DNA from: a virus
DNA length: 37,314 nucleotides
Strand: one strand, 5' to 3'
Virus record (IMG/VR): IMGVR_UViG_3300031566_000172
Span: 1-37,314 of that record
Positions 8,936 to 15,635 of the stretch are shown here, in pieces. Both the position numbers and the translations under genes were made by a program. The notes beneath the pieces are model-generated. The model worked only from the letters and a program-made list of their open reading frames with translations. It made no database searches and was not told the origin of the DNA. Within the stretch, counting starts at the first letter, position 1, and every line of letters starts with the position of its first letter.

Positions 8936-9144
8936 AGCTCCGCCTCCCTTCCGCCCCCGCTTGGTGGCGGCTCCGGGTGCTGAAAAGCTGCCCTGGGTGC
9001 GCTGGGGCGGCGGTCCACTATCACTGCCGGGTCTGCTACGGCTGGGCCGCGCAGGCTGCCAACAAGGGCAAGACGCCGCCCGCGACGCTCTTGCAGAACT
9101 GGCGCGAGCGGCACATTGCCGCGAAAAAGTCACTCTCGGTGTAG
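8932..9144 (+). CDS. Small zinc-ribbon protein, 70 aa
   Basis: Starts in an ATGA overlap with the previous gene. The motif CPGC-x8-CRVC (about residues 19-34) is a compact zinc ribbon; the rest is a basic helix ending KKSLSV. The family is not recognised. Such mini zinc-binding proteins in phages often act on host or phage macromolecular complexes, but no target can be inferred here. Its stop codon lies within a TGTAGAC sequence. Confidence 0.65.
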   Translation: MKLRLPSAPAWWRLRVLKSCPGCAGAAVHYHCRVCYGWAAQAANKGKTPPATLLQNWRERHIAAKKSLSV

Positions 9145-9147
9145 ACA

Positions 9148-9345
9148 GTGCGGTGCTTTATATGCAAAAAGGTAGTGCTGCCGGGCGACGCCCGGACCCC
9201 GCACAAGGCACCGATCCAAGGTCGGCTTCGGCCAACGTCTTCACACACGACCTGTTTCAATGACGCCAAGCGCAGGGGTTACACGAGACCTCGTATGACA
9301 ACTCCTGCACATGGCGAAAAAGTCCAAGGCCAAGCGCCGACGTAA
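9148..9345 (+). CDS. Small CxxC...HxxC protein, 65 aa
   Basis: The GTG at 9148 opens a frame with an N-terminal CFICKK motif and a downstream HTTCFNDAKRRG motif, the spacing of a zinc-binding knuckle of about 35 residues. It begins three bases after the previous stop and overlaps the next gene by 35 bases in another frame. The ribosome binding site is poor. The motif pattern is what makes it credible; the C-terminal part after about residue 48 looks like read-through in the overlap. The family is unknown. Confidence 0.5.
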   Translation: MRCFICKKVVLPGDARTPHKAPIQGRLRPTSSHTTCFNDAKRRGYTRPRMTTPAHGEKVQGQAPT

Positions 9346-10555
9346 CTCACCGGCGAAGAAGTACGCGCAGGTCGTGATCGAGAGGCTCGTCCTCGACGAC
9401 ATCATCGACGCCGCCTACAACGCGCGTCTGATCTCGCAAGAGGCGTTGTCGGGGCTCACGCAGAGCCTCCTGGACTTCGGGCTCCTCGCCCACCTCGTCG
9501 TCAACAAGACGGCGGACGGCTACGTGATGGTGAGCGGTCACCAGCGCCGCAAGCTCCTGCGCGACGGCGGCACCACGGAAGCCGACTGCATCGTGGTCGA
9601 GTTCGACCCCGAGCAAGAGCGCCACGCCAACTACACGCTCAACAACCGCGAGATCCAGGGCGAGTTCGTCCCCGAGTTGCTCAAGGACGTGCTGGCTCGC
9701 ATCAAGGAAGGCGCGGGCGACGGACACAAGAAGCTCTTTGAGCGGCTGCGCTTCGACACCCTGTACCGCACGGTGATCCGGCAGCTCGCTAAGCAGGCGG
9801 ACCCGAAGAAGAACGGCAAGGTCTCACGCGGCAAGACGCGCGACGACGACATCCCGAACCTCGCCAGATCCAAGGCGGTCTCGAAGGACGGGATGGTGTA
9901 CCGGCTCGGCGACCACTTGCTCTACTGCGGGAAGGTCACGGCACCTGGAAGCCTGTCGGTGTTCGAGTGCGAAGCCGCTGACCTCGCGTTCAGTCGCTTC
10001 TCGCAAGACGACCCGTTCACGGACGAGTTCCTCCAGGTCACGATCGGGCACATTCTCAAGAACACCGAGGGCGCGGTCTACCTGTCAACGCACCTAGACT
10101 CACTTGCGAGCGTGCACGCGGCGTTCGACAGCATGGGCGGTCACTGGAGCAACACGCTCATGTGTGCACCGCCGGACGCCAAGGGTCGCAAGGACGACAT
10201 CTACCGCGACGTGGTGGTGCCGGTCGTGTACGGATGGCGCGAGGGTGCACACCACGCCTTCTTCGGTGGCCGTCGCAACGCGAACGTGATGGCGCTCGAT
10301 GACTCGCCCCCGAAGACCGACGTTGCGGTCGAGGTGGTGCTCGCCGCCATGCAGAACAGCAGCCGCCCCGGCGACACGGTGCTCGATGCGTTCATGGCGC
10401 ACGGCGCGACGCTGATCGCGGCCGAGAAGGCAGGGCGCAAGCTCATCGGATACGTGGGCTCACCTCGCGAGATGGACCGCATCCGAAACCGTTGGACCCG
10501 CTTCGTGCACGGACCGAGTGCCGATTGGCGGAAGAAGACGGGGGAAGTTGCTTGA
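9311..10555 (+). CDS. ParB-like domain fused to a catalytically dead DNA methyltransferase domain
   Basis: This 414-residue protein is colinear with the intact ParB-methyltransferase at 13080-14327. The N-terminus is basic; a ParB/sulfiredoxin-like domain keeps the GHQR motif (residues 76-79). The C-terminal half follows a beta-class amino-methyltransferase, but the motif IV position, DPPY in the paralogue, reads SRFS (228-231), and the cofactor-loop motif DPFAGSGTT reads DAFMAHGAT (359-367). The last 35 residues are clearly homologous (RNRWTRFVHGPSADW against RHRWAEQVHGTEADW). The frame is intact over its full length, so it is probably a maintained pseudoenzyme rather than a decayed gene. 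Possible jobs are DNA binding without modification or partnering the active paralogue; both are inference. Confidence 0.8.
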   Translation: MAKKSKAKRRRNSPAKKYAQVVIERLVLDDIIDAAYNARLISQEALSGLTQSLLDFGLLAHLVVNKTADGYVMVSGHQRRKLLRDGGTTEADCIVVEFDPEQERHANYTLNNREIQGEFVPELLKDVLARIKEGAGDGHKKLFERLRFDTLYRTVIRQLAKQADPKKNGKVSRGKTRDDDIPNLARSKAVSKDGMVYRLGDHLLYCGKVTAPGSLSVFECEAADLAFSRFSQDDPFTDEFLQVTIGHILKNTEGAVYLSTHLDSLASVHAAFDSMGGHWSNTLMCAPPDAKGRKDDIYRDVVVPVVYGWREGAHHAFFGGRRNANVMALDDSPPKTDVAVEVVLAAMQNSSRPGDTVLDAFMAHGATLIAAEKAGRKLIGYVGSPREMDRIRNRWTRFVHGPSADWRKKTGEVA

Positions 10556-10983
10556 ACGCTGTCCGCGCCCTACGTCATCTCTTGGCCGAGACTTCGTTGA
10601 CCGATGCGGAGCTTGCGCCGATGGCGGGGGTCGTGGATCAGCTCGAAGAAGCACTCATGGCAACGGAAGCCGTGCTGTCGCGGATGCAGTCGATCGAACG
10701 CTCCGTCGATGCGATGTACTTCAAGCGAGGGGATCCGTGTCCTTTCTGCCACCACTCGTCCGTCCACGCGCAGACGTGCTACATGCGAGCAACAACCGGG
10801 TGGGACTTGCTCTCGGAGCACGAAGCGACGTTGCGGGAGAACGACGAGTTGCGTCAGGCGTTAGCGGTGCATCTGCCGAACAGCGCGCGAGAGGTGTTGC
10901 AGGGGAAGGGGTACTGTGGCCTCAAGCAGCGCGCGCGGAATGGGTCATCGAAACCGGCAGGAGCCACCCCAAGGCATAGTTGA
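10552..10983 (+). CDS. Hypothetical protein with a CPFC...HxxxC motif, 143 aa
   Basis: The likely start is TTG at 10552, overlapping the previous stop (TTGA) and preceded by GGGGGAAG at 10540-10547. The N-terminal half is helical (a Leu/Glu-rich segment ending SRMQSIERSVDAMYFKRG). A metal-binding-like motif follows (CPFCHHSSVHAQTC, about residues 63-76), then another helix (EHEATLRENDELRQAL) and a basic tail. I do not recognise the family. The head-to-tail overlap with the pseudo-methyltransferase gene suggests that the two are translated together. Confidence 0.6.
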   Translation: MNAVRALRHLLAETSLTDAELAPMAGVVDQLEEALMATEAVLSRMQSIERSVDAMYFKRGDPCPFCHHSSVHAQTCYMRATTGWDLLSEHEATLRENDELRQALAVHLPNSAREVLQGKGYCGLKQRARNGSSKPAGATPRHS

Positions 10984-11121
10984 GACCTTCCCTAGAGCGC
11001 CGTGTGGATAATGGGCGCGGACCGTGGCCCCCGTGGTGTTGCTGCGTCTGCGTCTTATACTTGGGCGTGATGGGTTGGGGGGCGTGGAAGCTCCTCACCT
11101 ATCTCTTCCAATGAGCTAGGC

Positions 11122-11487
11122 GTGGAATCCCCGGAGTATCCCTCCCTCGACTGGCAGCTCCTCTTCGAGCTGAAAGCTGCGCTGCTCCAGGGGCGGCCGT
11201 TGCCGCTCACTACGTTGCGGATCATGCGCGAGCGCGGTTGGATCGCACTCCCCCCGTACGAGCAGTGGGTGCCGGTGCGCGCGGTGCTGTCCGGTGACGC
11301 GAGCCAAGAGACGATCGAGCGGTATAGCTACGTGCTCGCCACGCCGGTCCTATTGCCGGTAGGGCAACGTGAGCTGGCCCTCTTCTCCCGCGTTTATGAC
11401 GACGATGCCATCAACGACCTCTACGCAGAGGAGCTACTCGGCGAAGAAGTGGACGAGCCGGACGGCGAAGACGATGATGAGCACTGA
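11122..11487 (+). CDS. Hypothetical acidic-tailed protein, 121 aa
   Basis: The frame begins at GTG 11122 and ends in a strongly acidic tail (EEVDEPDGEDDDEH). The body has an N-terminal helix (WQLLFELKAALLQGR), a short Leu/Thr region and a beta-like segment (ATPVLLPVGQRELALFSRVY). No family is recognised. The 138-base gap upstream contains a TATACT at 11056-11061 with no recognisable partner element. It stands alone between a gap and a hairpin, so it may be a single-gene unit. Confidence 0.6.
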   Translation: MESPEYPSLDWQLLFELKAALLQGRPLPLTTLRIMRERGWIALPPYEQWVPVRAVLSGDASQETIERYSYVLATPVLLPVGQRELALFSRVYDDDAINDLYAEELLGEEVDEPDGEDDDEH

Positions 11488-11493
11488 ATAGAG

Positions 11494-11517
11494 ACCGTGG
11501 CGGCGTACCGCCTCGGT
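11494..11517 (+). terminator. GC-rich hairpin after the 11122 gene
   Basis: ACCG-T-GGCGG pairs with CCGCC-T-CGGT around a CGTA loop, with one T:T mismatch, seven bases after a stop codon. There is no T-run, so termination is uncertain. Confidence 0.4.
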
Positions 11518-11581
11518 AGGGACCCGGCCCGGTCGCGCGCAGCGTGCTCGGGCTAACCTCGTAATTCGGGAGCACTTTCGC

Positions 11582-12991
11582 ATGGATTCTCAACACCCCG
11601 ACCCGGTGACGGAGGCGTACACCGTCAAGTGGGCGAACAACTGCGTCAACGCGGCGGGCCTCGGGCAACAGTGGCTCGATGAGCTGTTCGGGCTTCTCAC
11701 CACGCCGCTACGCAAGTACGCGATCGACTCAGGCTTCGCCGAGATGCCGACCACGATGATGATCGTGAAGGCTGAGCTGGGCGACGCCGTGACCGAGATG
11801 CTCAGCGGGCACGCCGACTACGATCGGCTGACCAAGGAGTACGCCCAAGCCGCGACCGCGATGCGTGCGACCACGGGGGCCGTGCAAGCGTTCTGGGTCG
11901 CGCTCGGGTCACCAACGCCGCAACGCCTCCAGAGGTGGCCGGGCGGCGTGAAGTTCTGGGAGATCATGCGGGGCACGGCGCAGCTTCAAGGCTGGGTGGA
12001 CGAGCTGGGCGTGCTGATCGAAGCGGTGTGGGGCGGCGAACCGATCGACCCGCCCGTTGATCCCGGCGAGCCGTCGGGCGTGATCTGGAACACGCAGATC
12101 CCCGAGGGTCTTCCGGCCGGTGCGCAGGAAGCGACTCACCGCATGAATTGGGGTGAGGGCACTTGGTATCCCGGCAAGACCGAGCCCGAGCTTCTGCCCA
12201 CGAGCGATCCGAAGCTCACCGGCGTCTGGTACGGCTTCCAGGGACAAACGAGCTGGGGTGAGTCCGGCACGCTCTGGTACGCGAACGCCTACAACATCTA
12301 TGGCGTGCTCGATGGACTGGAGATCTGGGGCATCGGTGACTTCGCCAAGGGACGCGAAGGCCACGGCCTTTACTTCCGGTGCGTGCCGAACCTCGACACC
12401 ACGATCCGCAACTACAAGTGCTACAAGAACGGCGGCCAAGCCATTCAGCGCGAGTGGCGGATGCACGAGACCGACATCCCGCAGAGCGAGTGGGGCGAAG
12501 GTGGCGGCACCTTCCTCGTCGAAGACTGCGACTTCCAGGAGACCGGCCTCATCGACGAGGGCACGGGCGGAAGCGCGGTGCGCGCGTCGTGGGCGCTGTC
12601 GCTCTACAACACGATGCAGCACACGATCGTTCGTCGTGTGCAGCACATCAACTACTACTCGCCCGCGCCGCACGAGGGCTCGCTCTTCGTCGGCTTCGGG
12701 CAGAACGCTTGGCGCACGCCGTCGTTGCTCGTCGAGGACAGCCTCTTCTACACGCTGTCTCCTGACCGAGCCGACATCTTCCTGCAAGGCGTGGACGCCG
12801 GTACGGTCCGTACCACGGCTTTGCCGGGCCTCAACCCGCGCATCGACGTGGTGAACAACTGCGGGGCGATCACGATTCAGGAGATGCCGCAGGACGTGAT
12901 GGTGAACACCAAGCCGGGCTCCAACCCGCACGGTGCGCCCATCGCGCAGCAACTCCTGCCTGCCGGGCAGAGCATGACTCTGACCTTCTAG
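11582..12991 (+). CDS. Beta-helix-like protein with helical N-terminus
   Basis: A 469-residue product with GGGAG at 11569-11573 before the ATG. The first 150 residues are helical and Met/Ala-rich. After a Pro/Gly linker (PIDPPVDPGEPSG) comes a long region of short strands and turns with repeated Asn, Tyr and Gly (NAYNIYGVLDGLEIWGIGDF, TTIRNYKCYKNGG, FLVEDCDFQETG, LLVEDSLFYTL), the pattern of right-handed parallel beta-helices seen in tailspike and pectate-lyase-like folds. Such proteins bind or degrade surface polysaccharide. It lies about 17 kb from the sheath gene, so it may be a separately transcribed receptor-binding or depolymerase protein. No catalytic residues can be assigned by eye. 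Confidence 0.65.
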   Translation: MDSQHPDPVTEAYTVKWANNCVNAAGLGQQWLDELFGLLTTPLRKYAIDSGFAEMPTTMMIVKAELGDAVTEMLSGHADYDRLTKEYAQAATAMRATTGAVQAFWVALGSPTPQRLQRWPGGVKFWEIMRGTAQLQGWVDELGVLIEAVWGGEPIDPPVDPGEPSGVIWNTQIPEGLPAGAQEATHRMNWGEGTWYPGKTEPELLPTSDPKLTGVWYGFQGQTSWGESGTLWYANAYNIYGVLDGLEIWGIGDFAKGREGHGLYFRCVPNLDTTIRNYKCYKNGGQAIQREWRMHETDIPQSEWGEGGGTFLVEDCDFQETGLIDEGTGGSAVRASWALSLYNTMQHTIVRRVQHINYYSPAPHEGSLFVGFGQNAWRTPSLLVEDSLFYTLSPDRADIFLQGVDAGTVRTTALPGLNPRIDVVNNCGAITIQEMPQDVMVNTKPGSNPHGAPIAQQLLPAGQSMTLTF

Positions 12992-12992
12992 G

Positions 12993-13023
12993 TGTAGACC
13001 CCGACTCGTCGGGGCCGCAGAAT
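12993..13023 (+). promoter_or_regulatory. Putative phage promoter, TGTAGAC-N18-CAGAAT
   Basis: TGTAGAC lies at 12993-12999 just after a stop codon, and CAGAAT at 13018-13023 stands at the standard 18-base distance; the first base departs from the TAnnnT form. A small hairpin (CCCCGA, CTCG loop, TCGGGG, 12999-13014) occupies the spacer, and a second stem (GGAAGGG/CCCTTCC, 13043-13061) lies in the presumed leader before the methyltransferase gene. Confidence 0.4.
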
Positions 13024-13079
13024 GGGGGCCGCTCTTCGTCAGGGAAGGGCGGTCCCCTTCCTACATCGAGGAAATCAGC

Positions 13080-14327
13080 ATGGCGGCGCAAGCGCAGATC
13101 AAGTCCGAGTTGGAGGTCGTGAAGTACGACCTTCGTGAGCTAGAGTTCGCGCCCTACAACCCGCGCACCATGACGCCGGAGGCGCGCACGGGGCTGCACG
13201 AGTCGCTGGAATCGCTCGGGCTCTTGGAGCTGCCGATCGTCAATGTCAGCCACGACCCTCCCAGAATCGTTGGCGGCCACCAGCGCGTGCGCGACTTGCT
13301 CGACGCGGGCTACACGCACTCCGATTGCGTGGTGACTCGCATGGACGACGTGGCGGAGATGGCGGCCAACTTGTCGCTCAACAACCCGGCCACGCAGGGC
13401 AGCTTCGACCCCGTGAGGTCGCTGCCGAACTTGGAGCGCGTCGCGCAACGTCTGCCGACTCCCAACTACACGCGCTTCGAGGAGATGGGCACGAAGCTGC
13501 GCGAGGCTGCACGGCGCGTGAACGCGACCACGAACCCGAAGGCAGCGGATGGCGCGACGAAGAAGCAGACGACGCCCGACTCCGAGCCCGGGATGATTTA
13601 CCAGCTCGGTGAACACCGGCTCTACTGCGGCGACTTCCGCGACGGCATTCCGGCGTTGCTCAAGCGCAAGAAGGCGGCGGTCACGATCACCGACCCGCCG
13701 TACAACCTCGCGTACACGAGCGGCAAGTGGTTCCGCAACGACAAGCTGCGGGAAGAGATCGAGGGCGACGAGCAGACGCCCGAAGCGTGGGCGGAGTTCG
13801 CACGCGAGTTCTGCGGCGCGATCCTCAAGGTCACCAATGGCGCGATCTACATGTTCACGTCTGCGAAGGAGTTGCCGTCCGTGCAGCAAGCCTTCGAGGA
13901 CGAGGGCGGCGCGGTGCATCGCTGGCTCGTGTGCTGGAAGAACGCGCACACGCTGTCGCCGAGTGACTATCACCCGCAGTACGAGCTGGTCCTGTGGGGC
14001 GCGCACGCCAGCGCGGACCTCAGCTACTACGGTGGGACGAAGACGAACGTGCTCCCGACGAAGCGTCCGTCGAAGTCGGTACATCACCCGGCGCAGAAGC
14101 CCGTGGCGTTGATTCGCGAGCTGGTCGAGGACGCGACCGACGTGGGCGATCTGATCCTCGATCCCTTTGCAGGGTCAGGGACTACGATGCTCGTGGCCGA
14201 GGAATTGGAGCGCGTCTGCTACTCGTGCGAGATCGACCCCGAGCACTGCGATACAATCCGCCACCGTTGGGCCGAGCAGGTCCACGGCACGGAAGCCGAT
14301 TGGAAGACCCTGACCCTCGGAGACTGA
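13080..14327 (+). CDS. ParB-like domain fused to a beta-class DNA amino-methyltransferase
   Basis: The 415-residue product starts at ATG 13080 after GAGGAAA. Residues about 12-110 form a ParB/sulfiredoxin-like domain with the GHQR motif (66-69). The C-terminal half is an S-adenosylmethionine-dependent methyltransferase: motif IV TDPPYNL (DPPY at 205-208) precedes motif I DPFAGSGTT (361-369), the order of beta-class N4-cytosine or N6-adenine enzymes, with the recognition region between. The HPAQKPVALIRELV segment before motif I is typical. It probably modifies phage DNA, protecting it from host restriction or marking it for packaging. No cognate nuclease is adjacent. A degenerate paralogue lies at 9311-10555. 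Confidence 0.92.
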   Translation: MAAQAQIKSELEVVKYDLRELEFAPYNPRTMTPEARTGLHESLESLGLLELPIVNVSHDPPRIVGGHQRVRDLLDAGYTHSDCVVTRMDDVAEMAANLSLNNPATQGSFDPVRSLPNLERVAQRLPTPNYTRFEEMGTKLREAARRVNATTNPKAADGATKKQTTPDSEPGMIYQLGEHRLYCGDFRDGIPALLKRKKAAVTITDPPYNLAYTSGKWFRNDKLREEIEGDEQTPEAWAEFAREFCGAILKVTNGAIYMFTSAKELPSVQQAFEDEGGAVHRWLVCWKNAHTLSPSDYHPQYELVLWGAHASADLSYYGGTKTNVLPTKRPSKSVHHPAQKPVALIRELVEDATDVGDLILDPFAGSGTTMLVAEELERVCYSCEIDPEHCDTIRHRWAEQVHGTEADWKTLTLGD

Positions 14328-14328
14328 T

Positions 14329-14481
14329 ATGAGCCGCCTCTTCTGGTATCCCGTACTGTTCGCGACCGCTGCCGCTTGCGCGGAGCCCGTGCTCACCCAG
14401 GGCCTCGCGGGGCTTCCTGAGACGACGGGTCGCTTCGGAGCAGCGTTCGCCATGATCCTCGCGGACCCGACTAGCGCATGA
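14329..14481 (+). CDS. Tiny lipoprotein-like peptide, 50 aa
   Basis: ATG at 14329 has GGAG at 14319-14322, six bases away, and the stop overlaps the next start (ATGA). The N-terminus (MSRLFWYPVLFATAAACAEP) reads as a short signal sequence ending in a lipobox-like AAAC, so the mature peptide would begin at Cys17 and be about 34 residues. A weakly hydrophobic segment (RFGAAFAMILA) lies near the C-terminus. It may be an envelope lipoprotein such as an outer spanin-type or exclusion factor; the sequence does not decide. The good ribosome binding site and tight packing argue that it is real. Confidence 0.5.
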   Translation: MSRLFWYPVLFATAAACAEPVLTQGLAGLPETTGRFGAAFAMILADPTSA

Positions 14482-15008
14482 TCCTCATCGCGGGACTGCC
14501 CTCCAGTGGGAACCATCTTGTTTTCACTCACGTCCGCAGGGGCGTGGAGGCGAGGGATGGGCATCTCAGCGTTGAGGGCGTGGACCGCGAGACCGTGCAG
14601 ATCTGGCACGGCGACAACGCCAGCCCGAATCTCAAGCGGCCGGAGGGCGATCGCGTCGTGTTCGTGATCCCGGTTCGCAACGAAGCTGTCCGTGCGCTGT
14701 CGATCGCGAAGCGCATGGAGCGTCAGCACCGCAGGACGTTCCCGATCGACAATGACGCGATGCGTCGCAACGTGACCCGTCTCATCGTCGATAACGACGC
14801 CCCGTGGTACGCGGTCAGCTACGAGGGCCTCGTGGCCGACCCGAACCGTTCGGCCCGCAACCTCTTCGACTGGTTGGGGCTCCCGTGGGTGCGCTGGCCC
14901 GAGGTCGGCTCAACGCACCAAGGCCCTGTTTTCGATGCCAACGAGGCACATTCTTCCTCTGGACACTGTGTCCAGCCGACCCCCTACATCGAGGGACAAG
15001 CGACATGA
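14478..15008 (+). CDS. Sulfotransferase-like protein
   Basis: A 176-residue product overlapping both neighbours by four bases. The N-terminus LIAGLPSSGNHLVF fits the 5'-phosphosulfate-binding loop of PAPS-dependent sulfotransferases. A strand and helix (VVFVIPVRNEAVRALSIAKR) follow, matching the region that carries the 3'-phosphate-binding Arg and Ser. The C-terminal YEGLVADPNRSARNLFDWLG resembles the conserved family ending in which the sugar- or peptide-modifying members have YEDLV...L..FLG. The domain is shorter than the usual 250-300 residues, so it may be a minimal or divergent form. Substrate unknown; phage DNA, glycans or host surface are options. Confidence 0.6.
   Translation: MILIAGLPSSGNHLVFTHVRRGVEARDGHLSVEGVDRETVQIWHGDNASPNLKRPEGDRVVFVIPVRNEAVRALSIAKRMERQHRRTFPIDNDAMRRNVTRLIVDNDAPWYAVSYEGLVADPNRSARNLFDWLGLPWVRWPEVGSTHQGPVFDANEAHSSSGHCVQPTPYIEGQAT
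14959..14975. repeat. Perfect copy of the 17-base palindrome
   Basis: CTGGACACTGTGTCCAG: two perfect 8-base arms around a central T, inside the 3' part of the sulfotransferase-like gene, about 30 bases before the MazG-like start. It is read in the same codon phase as the copy at 7597-7621 (GHCVQ here, GHSVQ there). Confidence 0.8.
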
Positions 15009-15625
15009 TCGAGTGGAACGACTACGCGGACGCAGCGGTCAGCACCGCCATCTACCCCGGCCGAGGCATGAAGCTCGGGCTCCTGTACGCGACGCAAGGG
15101 CTGCGCGGTGAAGCGGGCGAGGTGTGTGAGCACGGCAAGAAGCTCTTGCGCGACGACGGCGGGCAGCTCACGGCTGAGCGACGCGGACAGTTTCAGAAGG
15201 AACTCGGCGACGTGTGCTGGTACGCGGCAGCGGTCGGGTTCGAGTCGCGGTTCGAGTTGGGGAGCGCGACGATCCGCGATCAAAAGGACTGGCCCGAGCA
15301 ACTCAACTACGTGGGGCGCGGCACTGCGATCGGTATCAACTACGCGACCGCACGGATGCACAGCGCCACCGCGAAGGCGGGGGACTTTGCGTTGCGCGTC
15401 ATGCCGTACGTGCTCGAAGACGGACAGAACTGGACGGAGGCGATCGACCAAGGCCGCAAGATCCGTGCGTCGATCCGCACGTCGATCGCACACGTCATGT
15501 TCTGGGCCAGTGAGGTCTGCGTCGCCACCGACCTCTCGCTCGCGATGGTGATGCGCGCGAATCTGGAGAAGCTCGCGGACCGTCGCGATCGTGGTGTTCT
15601 TCAAGGTGGCGGAAGCGAACGCTAG
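15005..15625 (+). CDS. MazG-like nucleotide pyrophosphohydrolase
   Basis: Starts at ATG 15005 in an ATGA overlap, with GAGGG upstream; 206 residues. The MazG pattern is visible: a first metal-binding helix GLRGEAGEVCEHGKKLL (about residues 31-47), the second acidic helix KELGDVCWYAAAV (about 65-77) and the family-typical ending NLEKLADRRDRGVLQGGG. A segment of about 75 residues lies between the second helix and the helix that normally precedes the ending, so the fold is longer than a single-domain MazG and may hold a second, metal-free half. Phage MazG proteins hydrolyse NTPs or (p)ppGpp-type nucleotides and alter the host stringent state or nucleotide pool. Confidence 0.8.
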   Translation: MIEWNDYADAAVSTAIYPGRGMKLGLLYATQGLRGEAGEVCEHGKKLLRDDGGQLTAERRGQFQKELGDVCWYAAAVGFESRFELGSATIRDQKDWPEQLNYVGRGTAIGINYATARMHSATAKAGDFALRVMPYVLEDGQNWTEAIDQGRKIRASIRTSIAHVMFWASEVCVATDLSLAMVMRANLEKLADRRDRGVLQGGGSER

Positions 15626-15635
15626 GCTGTCAACC

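Noticed and set aside
9140-9170. An eighth TGTAGAC, at 9140-9146
   Set aside because: No TAnnnT stands 18 or 19 bases downstream (the bases there are A-rich), and the sequence spans the stop codon of the upstream gene. TATATG is only 12 bases away.
11056-11061. TATACT before the 11122 gene, and a similar TATACT at 6578-6583
   Set aside because: Each resembles a minus-10 element, but no TGTAGAC, TTGACA or shared upstream element is found at a suitable distance, so I did not call promoters.
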